Below, piece after piece: positions 7,937 through 16,170 of a stretch of DNA of 64,000 nt (positions are counted from its first letter, which is position 1; each line of letters opens with the position of its first letter). Location: NCBI GenBank assembly GCA_965249815.1, contig CBDFMV010000002.1, positions 558,001 to 622,000 of the forward strand, read 5' to 3'. Both the position numbers and the translations under genes were made by a program. The notes under the pieces are model-generated. The model made no database searches. It had not been told where the DNA came from and saw nothing but the letters and a program-made list of their open reading frames with translations. Source of the DNA: JAJAZB01 sp965249815 (GTDB lineage: Bacteria; Bacteroidota; Bacteroidia; Cytophagales; Spirosomataceae).

Positions 7937-8797
7937 TCACACCGGCAACGGCAAATCCCGCAAATCTTCTTCCGTCAGTCGAATCCCCGCCGAGGCGGTG
8001 TTTTCTTCGAGGTGCTTCACCGAGGAAGTCCCCGGAATCGGCAGCATGGCGGGCGAAGCGGCCAGCAGCCACGCCAGGGCTACCTGGTATTCGGTCGCGC
8101 CGTGCCGCTGGGCCACGCGGTGCAGGGCTTCCTGTGCTTTCAGGTTGCCGCTGGCGAGCGGGTACCAGGGAATGAACGCAATGTTGGCCTGCGCGCAAAA
8201 CTGCAACACGTCGTTCCAGCGTTGCTGGCCGAAGTTGTACATGTTCTGCACCGACACCACCTCGAAAAACTGCTGCGCCTTTTTGATTTGCTCGATGCCC
8301 ACTTCCGACAGGCCGATGTGCCGGACGTAACCCTGTTTCTGGGCTTCTTGCAGAAACCCCAGCGTTTCCTCGGCGGGTACTTTCGGGTCGAAGCGGTGGA
8401 GTTGGTACAAATCGATGCGGTCCACCTTCAGGCGCTTCAAACTCCCTCGGAGCGCTTCCGACAGGTGCGCCGGGCTGCTATCGACCGGCCACTGGTTCGG
8501 GCCGGTGCGGGTCAATCCGCCTTTGGTCGCGACGACGAGGCCGTCGGGGTAGGGGTGAAGCGCCTCGGCAATCAATTCTTCCGAAACGTGCGGGCCGTAG
8601 CTGTCGGCGGTGTCGATGAAATTGATGCCGAGGTCCACGGCGCGTTTCAGTACCCGGATGCATTCGGCTTTGTCTTTCGGCGGTCCCCAAATGCCCTCGC
8701 CGGTGAGGCGCATGGCCCCGAAGCCGAGGCGGTTGACGGTCAAATCACCGAGCGTGAGGGCACCCGCCGAGGCGGCGGAGACGGAAGTAAGTTCCAT
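7937..8797 (-). CDS. Aldo/keto reductase
   Basis: 286 residues. The AKR tetrad is visible: Asp and Tyr in FIDTADSYG, Lys in VVATKGGL, His in YQLHRFD. These enzymes reduce carbonyls to alcohols with NAD(P)H on a TIM barrel in the cytoplasm. It is the last gene of a leftward run beginning at 10999 and is separated from the deformylase-like gene by 51 bases. The pattern RTGPNQWPVDSSP after the Lys and the oxidoreductase-type core are common in the AKR11/13-like groups; the substrate cannot be predicted. Confidence 0.9.
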   Translation of the reverse strand: MELTSVSAASAGALTLGDLTVNRLGFGAMRLTGEGIWGPPKDKAECIRVLKRAVDLGINFIDTADSYGPHVSEELIAEALHPYPDGLVVATKGGLTRTGPNQWPVDSSPAHLSEALRGSLKRLKVDRIDLYQLHRFDPKVPAEETLGFLQEAQKQGYVRHIGLSEVGIEQIKKAQQFFEVVSVQNMYNFGQQRWNDVLQFCAQANIAFIPWYPLASGNLKAQEALHRVAQRHGATEYQVALAWLLAASPAMLPIPGTSSVKHLEENTASAGIRLTEEDLRDLPLPV

Positions 8798-8848
8798 GAT
8801 GAAGTTTTTGAGTAGAACGACGAACGGGGCCGGGTGGTTTTCGACCGG

Positions 8849-9343
8849 TCAGATTCGCCAGCGAAAACTGTTCCCGTCAAGGGCGCGCTGGGTAGCCAGA
8901 ATGCCGTCGAGGTGGTCGTATTCGTGCTGGATGAGTTCGGAAAGCGAGCCGTCCACGGCCCAGGTTTGTTCCTGCCAGTGTTCGTCGCGGTAGCGCAGCG
9001 TCAGCGCCTGGTGCCGTTGCACCCGCACGAGCAGGTTGGGAAAACACATGCAGTCGTCCCAAACCTCGAAGGTTTCTGGTGTTAGTTTTTCCAGAACCGG
9101 GTTGAAAATAACGCGGGGCCGGTCGCCGAGATGGACGTAAATCAGCCGCTTCAACACCCCGATTTGCGGGGCGGCAATGCCCCGAAACGCGCCGTAATGG
9201 GCGAAGCGGGCTTTAAACTCAAAAAGAATGTCGTGTAAATCCCGCACAACCGGCAGCAAGCCGGGCACCTCACCGGGTTCGACGGGCGCGGAAATTTCGT
9301 GCAAACGCGGGTCGCCCAGCAAAAGAATGCGGTCGGAGTTCAT
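8849..9343 (-). CDS. Divergent peptide deformylase-like protein
   Basis: 164 residues. Motif 1 is RGIAAPQIG (residues 54-62) and motif 3 is QHEYDHLDG (139-147) with the metal ligands H140 and H144 and the catalytic E141. Motif 2, normally EGCLS, reads DDCMCF (96-101); the ligand Cys is kept as C98, but the Glu and Gly are changed. Deformylase removes the formyl group from nascent proteins. The unusual motif 2 and its place in a metabolic operon, not beside fmt or ruvX, suggest a secondary or specialised paralogue. Spacing to the upstream cyclase-like gene is 5 bases. Confidence 0.8.
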   Translation of the reverse strand: MNSDRILLLGDPRLHEISAPVEPGEVPGLLPVVRDLHDILFEFKARFAHYGAFRGIAAPQIGVLKRLIYVHLGDRPRVIFNPVLEKLTPETFEVWDDCMCFPNLLVRVQRHQALTLRYRDEHWQEQTWAVDGSLSELIQHEYDHLDGILATQRALDGNSFRWRI

Positions 9344-9348
9344 AAAAA

Positions 9349-10011
9349 TCAGTCGGGAATCGTGGCGAATGCGCGAACGGGAAACGTTCCCATGCCGCTG
9401 ACTTTCGGCGGAACCGCCGAGAAGAAAAACGGGCCGTCGGGGAGTTCCGCCAGGTTGCAGAGGTGCTCGACGATGAGCACCTCATGGGCCAGCAGGAGCG
9501 AATGCACGGGGCGGCTTTTGCCCGCCACGTCGTCAATGTTGTGCGAATCGATGCCGACGAGTCTGGCTCCTTTTTCGAGCAGGCACTGCGCCGCGCCAAC
9601 GGTCAGAAACGGATTGCCGGTGTAGTACCGGTCGGTTTTCCAGAACCGGTCCCAGCCCGTGTGGACGAGCACGGCTTTCCCAACCACGTCGAGGGATTGG
9701 AAGTGCGATTCGTCAATCGCCAGCGTTTGCTCAAACGGCACCGAAACGCGCACGGCGGGCAAATTGGCGAGTTGGTCGAGGCGAATCTGAGCCAGGTCCT
9801 TGCCGTCGGCGTAGCGATGAAACGGCGTGTCGAGGTAGGTGCCGGTGTTGGCGACCATCTCGATTTTGCCAATCTGAAATGAGGTGCCTTCTTCGTAAAA
9901 CTGCGCCGAGAATTCCCGCGTCCAGAAATCGCAAATGACCGGGCCGGGCAAACCTCGATACGAACTGACGCCGTCTTCGACGGGGTGGCTGAGGTCGATG
10001 AAGCGGGGCAT
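9349..10011 (-). CDS. Cyclase-family (kynurenine formamidase-like) protein with altered metal motif
   Basis: 220 residues. It matches the cyclase/KynB fold by FIDLSHPVEDG at the start and the TGTYLDTPFH region (56-65). The usual motif is H-x-G-T-H-x-D-x-P-x-H; here it reads N55-T-G-T-Y59-L-D61-T-P-F-H65, so the first two His are Asn and Tyr while Asp and the last His remain. Family members hydrolyse N-formylkynurenine, isatin and similar amides with zinc or manganese. Loss of two ligands implies changed metal use or no hydrolase activity. Spacing is 4 bases to the gene before and 5 to the gene after, so it is translationally coupled in the operon. Confidence 0.8.
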   Translation of the reverse strand: MPRFIDLSHPVEDGVSSYRGLPGPVICDFWTREFSAQFYEEGTSFQIGKIEMVANTGTYLDTPFHRYADGKDLAQIRLDQLANLPAVRVSVPFEQTLAIDESHFQSLDVVGKAVLVHTGWDRFWKTDRYYTGNPFLTVGAAQCLLEKGARLVGIDSHNIDDVAGKSRPVHSLLLAHEVLIVEHLCNLAELPDGPFFFSAVPPKVSGMGTFPVRAFATIPD

Positions 10012-10015
10012 GGAA

Positions 10016-10999
10016 TTAAGGTTGTGGCGTAGAAAGTGCCTGCACGGCCCGCCGCACCGCCTCGGCCCGCTGGGGCGCAGTGGGCGAACGCCGGGCGGCC
10101 TCCCGGATTTCGGCGGGAGCCGTGTCGGGGTGGCCGCTGTTGAACGGAGGCTTTGGGTTGTATTCGAGTTTAAGCTGAATCAGTTGGGCCAACGCCGGGC
10201 CGTACAGGTCGGCCACGAGGGTTAGCGCGAAGTCGATGCCCGCCGTGACGCCTCCGCCCGTGAACCGATTACCCGATTTCACAACGCGGTCGGGCACGAC
10301 CGTCACGCCGGGAAATTGCCCGAGCAGGTCGAGCGAAAGCCAGTGCGTGGTGGCCCGGTGGCCGTCGAGTAGGCCCGCTGCCGCCAGCAGCAGCGAACCT
10401 GTGCACACGGAGGTGACGTAGCGGGCCTGAGCGCCGGTTTTCTGCAAAAAATTGATCAGTGGCGGGTGGGAGAGGCCATCGTCCACGCCCGGACCGCCGG
10501 GCACAAGCAACAGGTCGAGGGGCGGTGCCTGGGCGAACGTGCCCGTGGGCACCAGCCGCAGTGGCCCGTCGCCCGCCGGAACGGGGTCGAGGGTTTCCGC
10601 CAGCAGGTGCACCTGCGCCCCCGGCAGGCGGCAAAGCACTTCGTACGGCCCGGTCAAATCGAGTTGGGTGAGGTGGGGAAACAGCACCAGCCCCACACTG
10701 AACGGCTGCGTGATTTCCTTGACCCGCGCCACCGCCGCCCGGTTGAGTGGGCCGTACAGGTGCGGAAACAAGTCACCGCCCGTGGCCGCCTCGTACTTCA
10801 GTTCCGAGGTCAGTTTCGCTTCATCCACGTGGAGTTTCAGCAGGCGCGGTACGCCCCGGTAGTACCGCTCGAGCACGCCGGGCACCTGGTTTTCGGTGCT
10901 GAGGTGAATGAATCCTTCCTGGTCGAAGGTGTCGGAAACGTAGGCGTCACCGGGGCCGAAGCCTTGCCAGTGGGCGGGGAGGACGAGGTGATAAATCAT
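10016..10999 (-). CDS. DUF952 - DJ-1/PfpI (isonitrile hydratase-like) fusion protein
   Basis: 327 residues. The start is the ATG complementary to 10997-10999 because DUF952 begins there (MIYHLVLPAHW). Residues 1-100 are DUF952 (GFIHLSTENQVP). From about 105 to 300 is a DJ-1/PfpI domain: SVGLVLFPHLTQLDLTGPYEV, DLLLVPGGPGVDDG, and the nucleophile elbow VTSVCTGSLLLAAAGLL with a candidate catalytic Cys. These features are closest to isocyanide hydratase. Both domains are found as separate proteins; the fusion is unusual. It is the first gene of the operon and is divergent from an alcohol dehydrogenase. The substrate is unknown. Confidence 0.82.
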   Translation of the reverse strand: MIYHLVLPAHWQGFGPGDAYVSDTFDQEGFIHLSTENQVPGVLERYYRGVPRLLKLHVDEAKLTSELKYEAATGGDLFPHLYGPLNRAAVARVKEITQPFSVGLVLFPHLTQLDLTGPYEVLCRLPGAQVHLLAETLDPVPAGDGPLRLVPTGTFAQAPPLDLLLVPGGPGVDDGLSHPPLINFLQKTGAQARYVTSVCTGSLLLAAAGLLDGHRATTHWLSLDLLGQFPGVTVVPDRVVKSGNRFTGGGVTAGIDFALTLVADLYGPALAQLIQLKLEYNPKPPFNSGHPDTAPAEIREAARRSPTAPQRAEAVRRAVQALSTPQP

Positions 11000-11113
11000 C
11001 GGGTGAAAATTAGCGCGGGGCCGGGCAAAATACCACGTTTCGCCCGAAATGCTGCGCGGATGCTTATTTTCAGTTTTACTTTGACCCGCCATTGTTCAGT
11101 CTACCCCATTCCC

Positions 11114-12220
11114 ATGCACCACGCACGCGCTGCCATTGCCGATGGAAACGGTCGTTTTCAAATCGCCGCCATTGAGGTAGCCGACCCCGAAGGCGACGAA
11201 ATTCTGGTCGAAATCCGGGCGGCGGGCATCTGCCACACCGACTGGGATTCGCAAAGCTGGGGCAAGCCCGTCGTGATGGGCCACGAGGGCGCGGGCGTGG
11301 TGCGGAGCGTGGGGCCAGCCGTGATGAAATTCAGCCCCGGTGACCGGGTCATGCTCAACTGGGCTATTCCCTGCGGCGCGTGTTTTCAGTGCCTCGAAGG
11401 CAACCAGCACCTGTGCGAGGTCAATTCGCCCGTCACGGCGGGCAACAAAGCCAGCGGCGGCCATGCCCGGCTGGCGGGGACGCTTTTTAGCGGAAAACCC
11501 ATTGAGCGGTCCTTCAGCCTGGGCACGATGTCGTCGCTGACGCTGGTGCGCGAGGCGGCCTGCGTGCTGATTTCTGTCGAAATGCCCTTCGCCTCGGCCA
11601 GCATCGTGGGCTGCGGCGTGATGACGGGCTACGGCTCGGTGGTCAACGCGGCGAAGGTGAAACCGGGGAGTTCGGTGGTCGTGCTCGGCGCGGGCGGTGT
11701 CGGCCTGAACGTGATTCAGGGCGCGCGCATCGCCGGGGCGACGAAAATCATTGCCATCGACCTGAACGCCAATCGCCTGGAAATGGCCCGGACCTACGGG
11801 GCCACGCACACCCTGCTCGCCGACCGCGCCGACGTGGGCCTGCTCGCCGCCGCCCAACAAGTGAAGGAACTGACCGACGGCCGGGGGGCTGATTACGCCT
11901 TTGAATGCACCGCCGTGCCCGCCCTCGGCGCGGCCCCGCTGGCGATGGTGCGCCACGCGGGTACCGCCGTGCAGGTGTCGGGCATCGAGCAGGAAATCAC
12001 CATCGACATGAACCTTTTCGAGTGGGACAAACTCTACCTCAACCCGCTCTACGGAAAGTGCCGTCCGCAAATTGACTTCCCGATTTTGCAAAACCTATAC
12101 GCCAAAGGCGAGTTGCTGCTCGATGAACTCGTGACCCGCACCTACGCCCTCGACGACCTCGCGCTGGCTTTTGACGATATGCACCACGGGCGGAATGCGA
12201 AGGGGGTGATTTTATTTTGA
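11114..12220 (+). CDS. Zinc-dependent alcohol dehydrogenase (MDR superfamily)
   Basis: 368 residues. The start at 11114 is chosen by homology; the frame is open far upstream, but that part is antisense to the fusion gene. Catalytic zinc residues lie in GICHTDW (Cys), MGHEGAG (His-Glu) and VGCGVMTGYG (Cys). The structural zinc lobe is CGACFQCLEGNQHLC with four Cys. The Rossmann motif GAGGVGLN and the acidic residue in AIDLN point to NAD. Class III-like ADHs oxidise alcohols or S-hydroxymethyl thiol adducts. The esterase gene downstream resembles S-formylglutathione hydrolases, so an aldehyde-oxidising pair is possible, although not proven. Confidence 0.92.
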   Translation: MHHARAAIADGNGRFQIAAIEVADPEGDEILVEIRAAGICHTDWDSQSWGKPVVMGHEGAGVVRSVGPAVMKFSPGDRVMLNWAIPCGACFQCLEGNQHLCEVNSPVTAGNKASGGHARLAGTLFSGKPIERSFSLGTMSSLTLVREAACVLISVEMPFASASIVGCGVMTGYGSVVNAAKVKPGSSVVVLGAGGVGLNVIQGARIAGATKIIAIDLNANRLEMARTYGATHTLLADRADVGLLAAAQQVKELTDGRGADYAFECTAVPALGAAPLAMVRHAGTAVQVSGIEQEITIDMNLFEWDKLYLNPLYGKCRPQIDFPILQNLYAKGELLLDELVTRTYALDDLALAFDDMHHGRNAKGVILF

Positions 12221-12225
12221 TTTCT

Positions 12226-12289
12226 GATTTACGAGGTACGATTTCCGGTGCTTTCGGAAAAACAACTCGTAAATCGTACCTCGCAAATC
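12226..12289. repeat. Inverted repeat of the ATTTACGA/ACGAGGT word family (shared with 27301-27375)
   Basis: Arm 12226-12244 pairs with 12271-12289 at 18 of 19 positions; outer TCTGATTT and AAATCAGA words extend it. The words ATTTACGA and GTACGAGGT, and a GATTT following, also make up the hairpin at 27301-27375. It fills the spacer between the alcohol dehydrogenase and esterase genes and lacks a T-tract. Confidence 0.8.
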
Positions 12290-12301
12290 AAAAAATCAGA
12301 C

Positions 12302-13099
12302 GTGTTTTTCACCACCGAATCTTCCGACCCCGCCATCGATTTCACCGGACTGCGGTTTTTCACCGTGAAAAGTCCGGCGTTGGGCCACCGGGTGGACCTG
12401 ACGGTCTGGTTGCCCGACGGGGCGGAAATGCTCGAAAACCTGCCCGTTGTCACGCTGCTCCACGGCGTGTACGGCAGCCACTGGGCCTGGGCGCTCCGGG
12501 GTGGGGCGCACGTCGTGGCCCGCGATCGGATCGGTTCCGGTGAAATCCGCCCGGTGGCGCTCGCCATGCCGTCGGATGGCCTCTGGGGCGACGGCTCCGG
12601 CTACCTGACCCACCGAACCGCCGATTATGAACGCTGGATTGTCGAGGAAGTACCCGCCCTGCTGCGCCAGGAAGTGCCCGCCGTGACCGCCGCCTCGCCA
12701 CAGTTTATCGCCGGGCTGTCGATGGGCGGCTACGGCGCGCTTCGGCTCGGGGCGAAATACGCGTCGCAGTTTCGGGGGTTTTCGGGCCTGTCGAGCATCA
12801 CCGAGTTTGAGCAACTGGGTCTTTTTTTTGAAAACGGCGACGTGTCGGGCCTCCGGGCGGAAGGCGTCGTTGAAGAAAACGTCCTGACCGTTTTGCTGAA
12901 AAACCGCGACCGGTTGCCACCGTTTCGCTTCGATTGCGGCGTGGACGACGCGCTCATCGAACCCAACCGCGCCCTGCACCGGGCACTCGACGAAGCGGGT
13001 ATCCCGCACGCGTACCACGAACACCCCGGCGGGCACGAGTGGGCGTACTGGCACGCGCACCTCGGCGAAACACTGCGGTTTTTCAACGGGTTGTGTTAA
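12302..13099 (+). CDS. Alpha/beta-hydrolase esterase (esterase D / S-formylglutathione hydrolase-like)
   Basis: 265 residues from a GTG at 12302; an upstream GTG at 12248 would place repeat-derived sequence in the protein. Oxyanion region HGVYGSHWAWA, nucleophile elbow GLSMGGYGALRL (Ser), Asp candidate in FDCGVDD and His candidate in HPGGHEWAYW. No signal peptide. This group hydrolyses short esters or thioesters in the cytoplasm. It follows the zinc alcohol dehydrogenase in the same direction, with a hairpin between them, so they may or may not be co-transcribed. Confidence 0.88.
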   Translation: MFFTTESSDPAIDFTGLRFFTVKSPALGHRVDLTVWLPDGAEMLENLPVVTLLHGVYGSHWAWALRGGAHVVARDRIGSGEIRPVALAMPSDGLWGDGSGYLTHRTADYERWIVEEVPALLRQEVPAVTAASPQFIAGLSMGGYGALRLGAKYASQFRGFSGLSSITEFEQLGLFFENGDVSGLRAEGVVEENVLTVLLKNRDRLPPFRFDCGVDDALIEPNRALHRALDEAGIPHAYHEHPGGHEWAYWHAHLGETLRFFNGLC

Positions 13100-13162
13100 A
13101 ACCCTCTGGCCGCCGGAACCCAACCCGGCAGTTTGCGAATGAAAAGTGCTGGGTAAAACTTC

Positions 13163-14311
13163 GTGCAAACGGTGGTAAAAAACTACGACGTCATTGTCAT
13201 CGGCGGCGGGCTGGCGGGCCTGACGGCCAGCATCCGGCTGGCCCAAAAAGGCCGGAAGGTGCTGGTGGTCGAGCGGAAAACCTACCCGTTTCACCGCGTT
13301 TGCGGCGAGTACGTTTCCAACGAAACGCTGCCGTACCTCCGAACCCTGGGTTTTAATCCCGATGCCCACGGCGCGGCCCAACTCACCCGTTTCCAGTTTA
13401 CGGCTCCCGGCGGGCGTTCGCTCGAGAGCAAACTCGACCTTGGTGGTTTCGGCCTCAGCCGCTACAAACTCGACTTTGAACTTTTCACACTGGCTGAAAA
13501 GCAAGGGGTTGAATTTAGTTTAGGAACGACCGTTGAAAGAATCGAGCAGACGGAGAATGCGCAATTCTCAATTTTCAATTCTCAATTTTTAATGGGCACC
13601 GCCCCGGTCGTGCTTGGCAGTTTCGGCAAACGTACTCGCCTCGATGCCACGCTGGGCCGCGATTTCCTGAAAAAACGCTCGCCCTACCTCGGCGTGAAAT
13701 ACCACGTCCGCACCGGTCCGTCGCACGGCGACTTCCCGCCCGACCTCATCGCCCTCCACAACTTTCGCGACGGCTACTGCGGCATTTCGGCCATCGAAGA
13801 CGGCAGGTTTTGCCTGTGTTACCTCACCACCCGTGAAAACCTCCGTCGCCACGGCAACATTCCAGACATGGAGCGGGAAATTCTCTGGCGAAACCCGCAC
13901 CTGCGCCGGATATTCACCGAATCCGAATTTTTGTACGAAAAACCGGAGGTCATCAACGAAATCAGCTTTGCCCCGAAAACCGCCGTCGAAAACGGCGTGT
14001 TGATGGTCGGCGACGCGGCGGGCCTGATTACGCCGCTCTGCGGCAACGGCATGGCGATGGCCATCCACGGCGGCAAACTCGCCGCCGACCTGACGGACGA
14101 TTTTCTGGCCGGAAAAATATCGAGAGAACAGCTTGAAAGTCAATACACTGCAACGTGGAGACGGCATTTTGCCGGGCGGCTGTGGGTGGGGCGGCAGGTG
14201 CAGAAACTCTTCGGCAACGAGCGGCTTTCCGATTTCACGGCGCAAGCGTTCGGAATAGCAAAACCACTGCTGGGGCTGGTGATTCGGGCGACGCACGGGA
14301 GGGAGTTTTAG
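13163..14311 (+). CDS. FAD-dependent oxidoreductase, geranylgeranyl reductase-like
   Basis: 382 residues with a GTG start. The FAD-binding motif is VIGGGLAGLTAS with E at the end of the second strand (VVERK); the second FAD site is VGDAAGLITPLCGNGMAMAIHGG. HRVCGEYVS after the first domain is typical of the lipid or quinone reductase branch of this superfamily. Such enzymes reduce isoprenoid double bonds or hydroxylate aromatic substrates at the membrane. A 14-bp tandem duplication at 13562-13589 (AT-rich in a GC-rich gene) encodes a segment around residues 133-143 where relatives have ordinary beta-sheet sequence. The reaction is not determined. Confidence 0.85.
   Translation: MQTVVKNYDVIVIGGGLAGLTASIRLAQKGRKVLVVERKTYPFHRVCGEYVSNETLPYLRTLGFNPDAHGAAQLTRFQFTAPGGRSLESKLDLGGFGLSRYKLDFELFTLAEKQGVEFSLGTTVERIEQTENAQFSIFNSQFLMGTAPVVLGSFGKRTRLDATLGRDFLKKRSPYLGVKYHVRTGPSHGDFPPDLIALHNFRDGYCGISAIEDGRFCLCYLTTRENLRRHGNIPDMEREILWRNPHLRRIFTESEFLYEKPEVINEISFAPKTAVENGVLMVGDAAGLITPLCGNGMAMAIHGGKLAADLTDDFLAGKISREQLESQYTATWRRHFAGRLWVGRQVQKLFGNERLSDFTAQAFGIAKPLLGLVIRATHGREF
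13562..13589. repeat. 14-bp perfect tandem duplication inside a coding sequence
   Basis: CAATTCTCAATTTT occurs twice back to back (13562-13575 and 13576-13589), giving the peptide SIFNSQF. Its base composition and word style resemble the intergenic repeats, not the surrounding gene. Confidence 0.9.
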
Positions 14312-14366
14312 GGCGGAGGGCGCAGTGCGAAGTTTTTAGAGCAACTTCGCACTGCGCCCTCCGCCC
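14311..14366. repeat. Perfect 24-bp inverted repeat between convergent genes
   Basis: Arm 14311-14334 is perfectly complementary to 14343-14366 with an 8-base loop. The left arm starts at the last base of the FAD gene, and extra copies of the word CCGCCCT continue to the stop codon of the convergent epimerase gene. It may terminate both transcripts, but no T-tract follows. Confidence 0.9.
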
Positions 14367-14372
14367 TCCGCC

Positions 14373-15536
14373 CTACCTGAACCGGTACTCCGTCGTCGAG
14401 CGGAAGGTTTCGCCGGGCCGCAGGATCGTATTCGGGTACGTCGGGTGGTTGGGCGAATCGGGGTAATGCTGGGTTTCCAGCGCCAGCGCTTCGCGGAAAT
14501 TCGTGGCCTTGCCGTACTTGCCCACGTCTTTTCCGTTGAAAAAATTGCCGCCGTAGAATTGCAGGGCCGGTTCGGTCGTGAAAATTTCCATCCGGATGCC
14601 CGATTTATCGCCGGTGACTTCTCCGGCTTTCCCCAAACCCACTTTTTTGTTCAAAACCCAGTTGTGGTCGTAGCCGCCGCCGAAGGTGAGTTGCTCGTTT
14701 TGCTCGCCAACCCGCGCACCGATGGCCGTTGCCTGGCGAAAATCGAACGGCGTTTTTTCGACCGAAACCGGCTCGCCCTGCGGAATCAGACCCTTGTCCA
14801 CCGCCGAGTAGCGGTCGGCGTCGATGTGCAGGACGTGGTTGTTGATGGTGCCGCTGCCTTCGCCGTTGAGGTTGAAAAAGGCGTGGCTGGTCGGATTGTT
14901 GGGCGTGGCCTTGTCGGTCGTGGCGGTGTAGTCGATTCGCAATCCGTTGTCCGTCAGCGAGTACACGACTTTGGTGGTCAGGTTTCCGGGAAAACCGCCT
15001 TCGCCGTCTTTGGCCGTGTAGGTCAGTTCGAGGGTTTTGTCGTCCAGTTGTTTCGCGTCCCAGACCTGGTTGTGGTAGCCCGTCGGGCCGCCGTGCAGCG
15101 TGTGGCCGTTGTTGTTGAGCGCGGTGTGGTAGGTTTTGCCGTCGAGCGTAAACGTGCCCTTGGCAATCCGGTTGCCCACCCGGCCGACGACGGGTCCGTA
15201 AAACGGCTCCCCGGCTTTCTGGTAGTCGGCCAGCGAGGCGAAACCGGCCACCACGTCGGTGGGCTGGCCGTTTTTATCGGGCACGATCAGGCTGACGAGG
15301 CGTGCGCCGAAGTTGGTGATGGCGACCTGCGTAGTGCTGTTTTTGAGCACGTACAGCGCGGTTTTCCTGCCGTTGATTTCGCCCTGAAAGCCTTTCGGGT
15401 CTGGGAGTCGGTAGGTCAGGGACGAGGAATCGGGCATGGCCGTTTGGGTCGAATCGCTCGACGTTTCGGTGGTGGTTTTGGACTGGCAGGCGTTGAGTAG
15501 CAGCAGGGCCACCGCCGGGACGAGGAATTTTCGCAT
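14373..15536 (-). CDS. galM: Aldose 1-epimerase, lipoprotein
   Basis: 387 residues. The N-terminus is a lipoprotein signal (MRKFLVPAVALLLLNACQS, lipobox LNAC, Cys17), followed by a Ser/Thr-rich linker. The mutarotase domain follows with GPVVGRVGNRIAKG, the His of NNNGHTLHGG, the His of NPTSHAFFNL and the general-base Glu candidate in TTEPALQFYGG. It interconverts alpha and beta anomers of glucose or galactose. Anchoring in the membrane suggests action on sugars released in the periplasm. The promoter TACTTTTG lies 30 bases upstream. Confidence 0.95.
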   Translation of the reverse strand: MRKFLVPAVALLLLNACQSKTTTETSSDSTQTAMPDSSSLTYRLPDPKGFQGEINGRKTALYVLKNSTTQVAITNFGARLVSLIVPDKNGQPTDVVAGFASLADYQKAGEPFYGPVVGRVGNRIAKGTFTLDGKTYHTALNNNGHTLHGGPTGYHNQVWDAKQLDDKTLELTYTAKDGEGGFPGNLTTKVVYSLTDNGLRIDYTATTDKATPNNPTSHAFFNLNGEGSGTINNHVLHIDADRYSAVDKGLIPQGEPVSVEKTPFDFRQATAIGARVGEQNEQLTFGGGYDHNWVLNKKVGLGKAGEVTGDKSGIRMEIFTTEPALQFYGGNFFNGKDVGKYGKATNFREALALETQHYPDSPNHPTYPNTILRPGETFRSTTEYRFR

Positions 15537-15565
15537 GGAGTTGGTTTGGAGGAAATTTCAGGATT

Positions 15566-15573
15566 CAAAAGTA
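15566..15573 (-). promoter_or_regulatory. -7 promoter element for galM
   Basis: On the minus strand TACTTTTG matches TAnnTTTG and ends 29 bases before the galM ATG. No clear -33 element. Confidence 0.6.
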
Positions 15574-15591
15574 GAAAATGGCCGATTTTGT

Positions 15592-15647
15592 CCCCGTTCT
15601 CATCCATAGCGAGGGAATTAATTCCCTCGCTATGGATGAGAACGGGG
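15592..15647. repeat. Perfect 56-bp palindrome with no loop
   Basis: Two 28-nt arms (15592-15619 and 15620-15647) are exactly complementary, with the centre GAATT/AATTC. It starts 2 bases after the stop codon of the Lrp/AsnC gene and lies upstream of the galM promoter. There is no T-tract. In DNA it could form a cruciform. Confidence 0.95.
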
Positions 15648-15649
15648 GG

Positions 15650-16108
15650 TCACACCCCAATCGCCGTCGTACTTTTCACTTCTTCCATTACAAACGAACT
15701 GCTCATGTGCGAAACGCTTTTCAGCACCGACAACTTGCTCTGGTAGAAGGTGTTGTATTCGTCCATGTCGCCCACAACGACTTTGAGCAGGTAGTCGAAA
15801 TTGCCTGACACGACGGCGCATTCGAGCACTTCAGGCATTTGGCGTATGGCGTCATTGAATTCCAGAAAACTTTCCTGCCGCTGCTTGTCGAGCGTCACGA
15901 AGCAGTACACCGTCAGGCTGCGGCCCAGCGCCTTGCGGTTGAGTAGCGTCACGTACCGCTCGATGACGCCCTCGCGTTCCAGTTTTTTGATGCGGTCGTG
16001 AACGGGCGTGATGCTCAGGTTGATCTGCCCGGCAATTTCCCGAATCGTCAGCAACGCGTTGGCTTGCAGCAGGTTCAGGATTTTTCGGTCGGTGTCGTCG
16101 AGGTTCAT
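15650..16108 (-). CDS. Lrp/AsnC family transcriptional regulator
   Basis: 152 residues. N-terminal helix-turn-helix (TDRKILNLLQANALLTIREIA, then LSITPVHDRIKKLEREGVIERY) and C-terminal RAM ligand-binding domain (VTLDKQ, ALECAVVSGNFDYLLKVVVGDMDEYNTFY). These proteins form octamers that sense amino acids. The gene is divergent from alanine dehydrogenase, 241 bases away, so it probably regulates ald and itself, with alanine or a branched amino acid as a likely signal. A 56-bp palindrome follows its stop codon. Confidence 0.93.
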   Translation of the reverse strand: MNLDDTDRKILNLLQANALLTIREIAGQINLSITPVHDRIKKLEREGVIERYVTLLNRKALGRSLTVYCFVTLDKQRQESFLEFNDAIRQMPEVLECAVVSGNFDYLLKVVVGDMDEYNTFYQSKLSVLKSVSHMSSSFVMEEVKSTTAIGV

Positions 16109-16112
16109 GCGC

Positions 16113-16170
16113 GGCGTGGCAATTCCATTGGGGCACGAATGTAAGGCTGGCCGTTGCTCCGTGCCACGCC
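16113..16170. repeat. 9-bp inverted repeat in the lrp-ald divergent spacer
   Basis: GGCGTGGCA (16113-16121) pairs with TGCCACGCC (16162-16170). It could be a regulator site or a small member of the intergenic hairpins. The remainder of the spacer to 16349 shows no confident promoter. Confidence 0.4.

Noticed and set aside
10466..11113. Upstream extension of the alcohol dehydrogenase frame
   Set aside because: It is antisense to the DUF952/DJ-1 gene; the conserved ADH start is at 11114.
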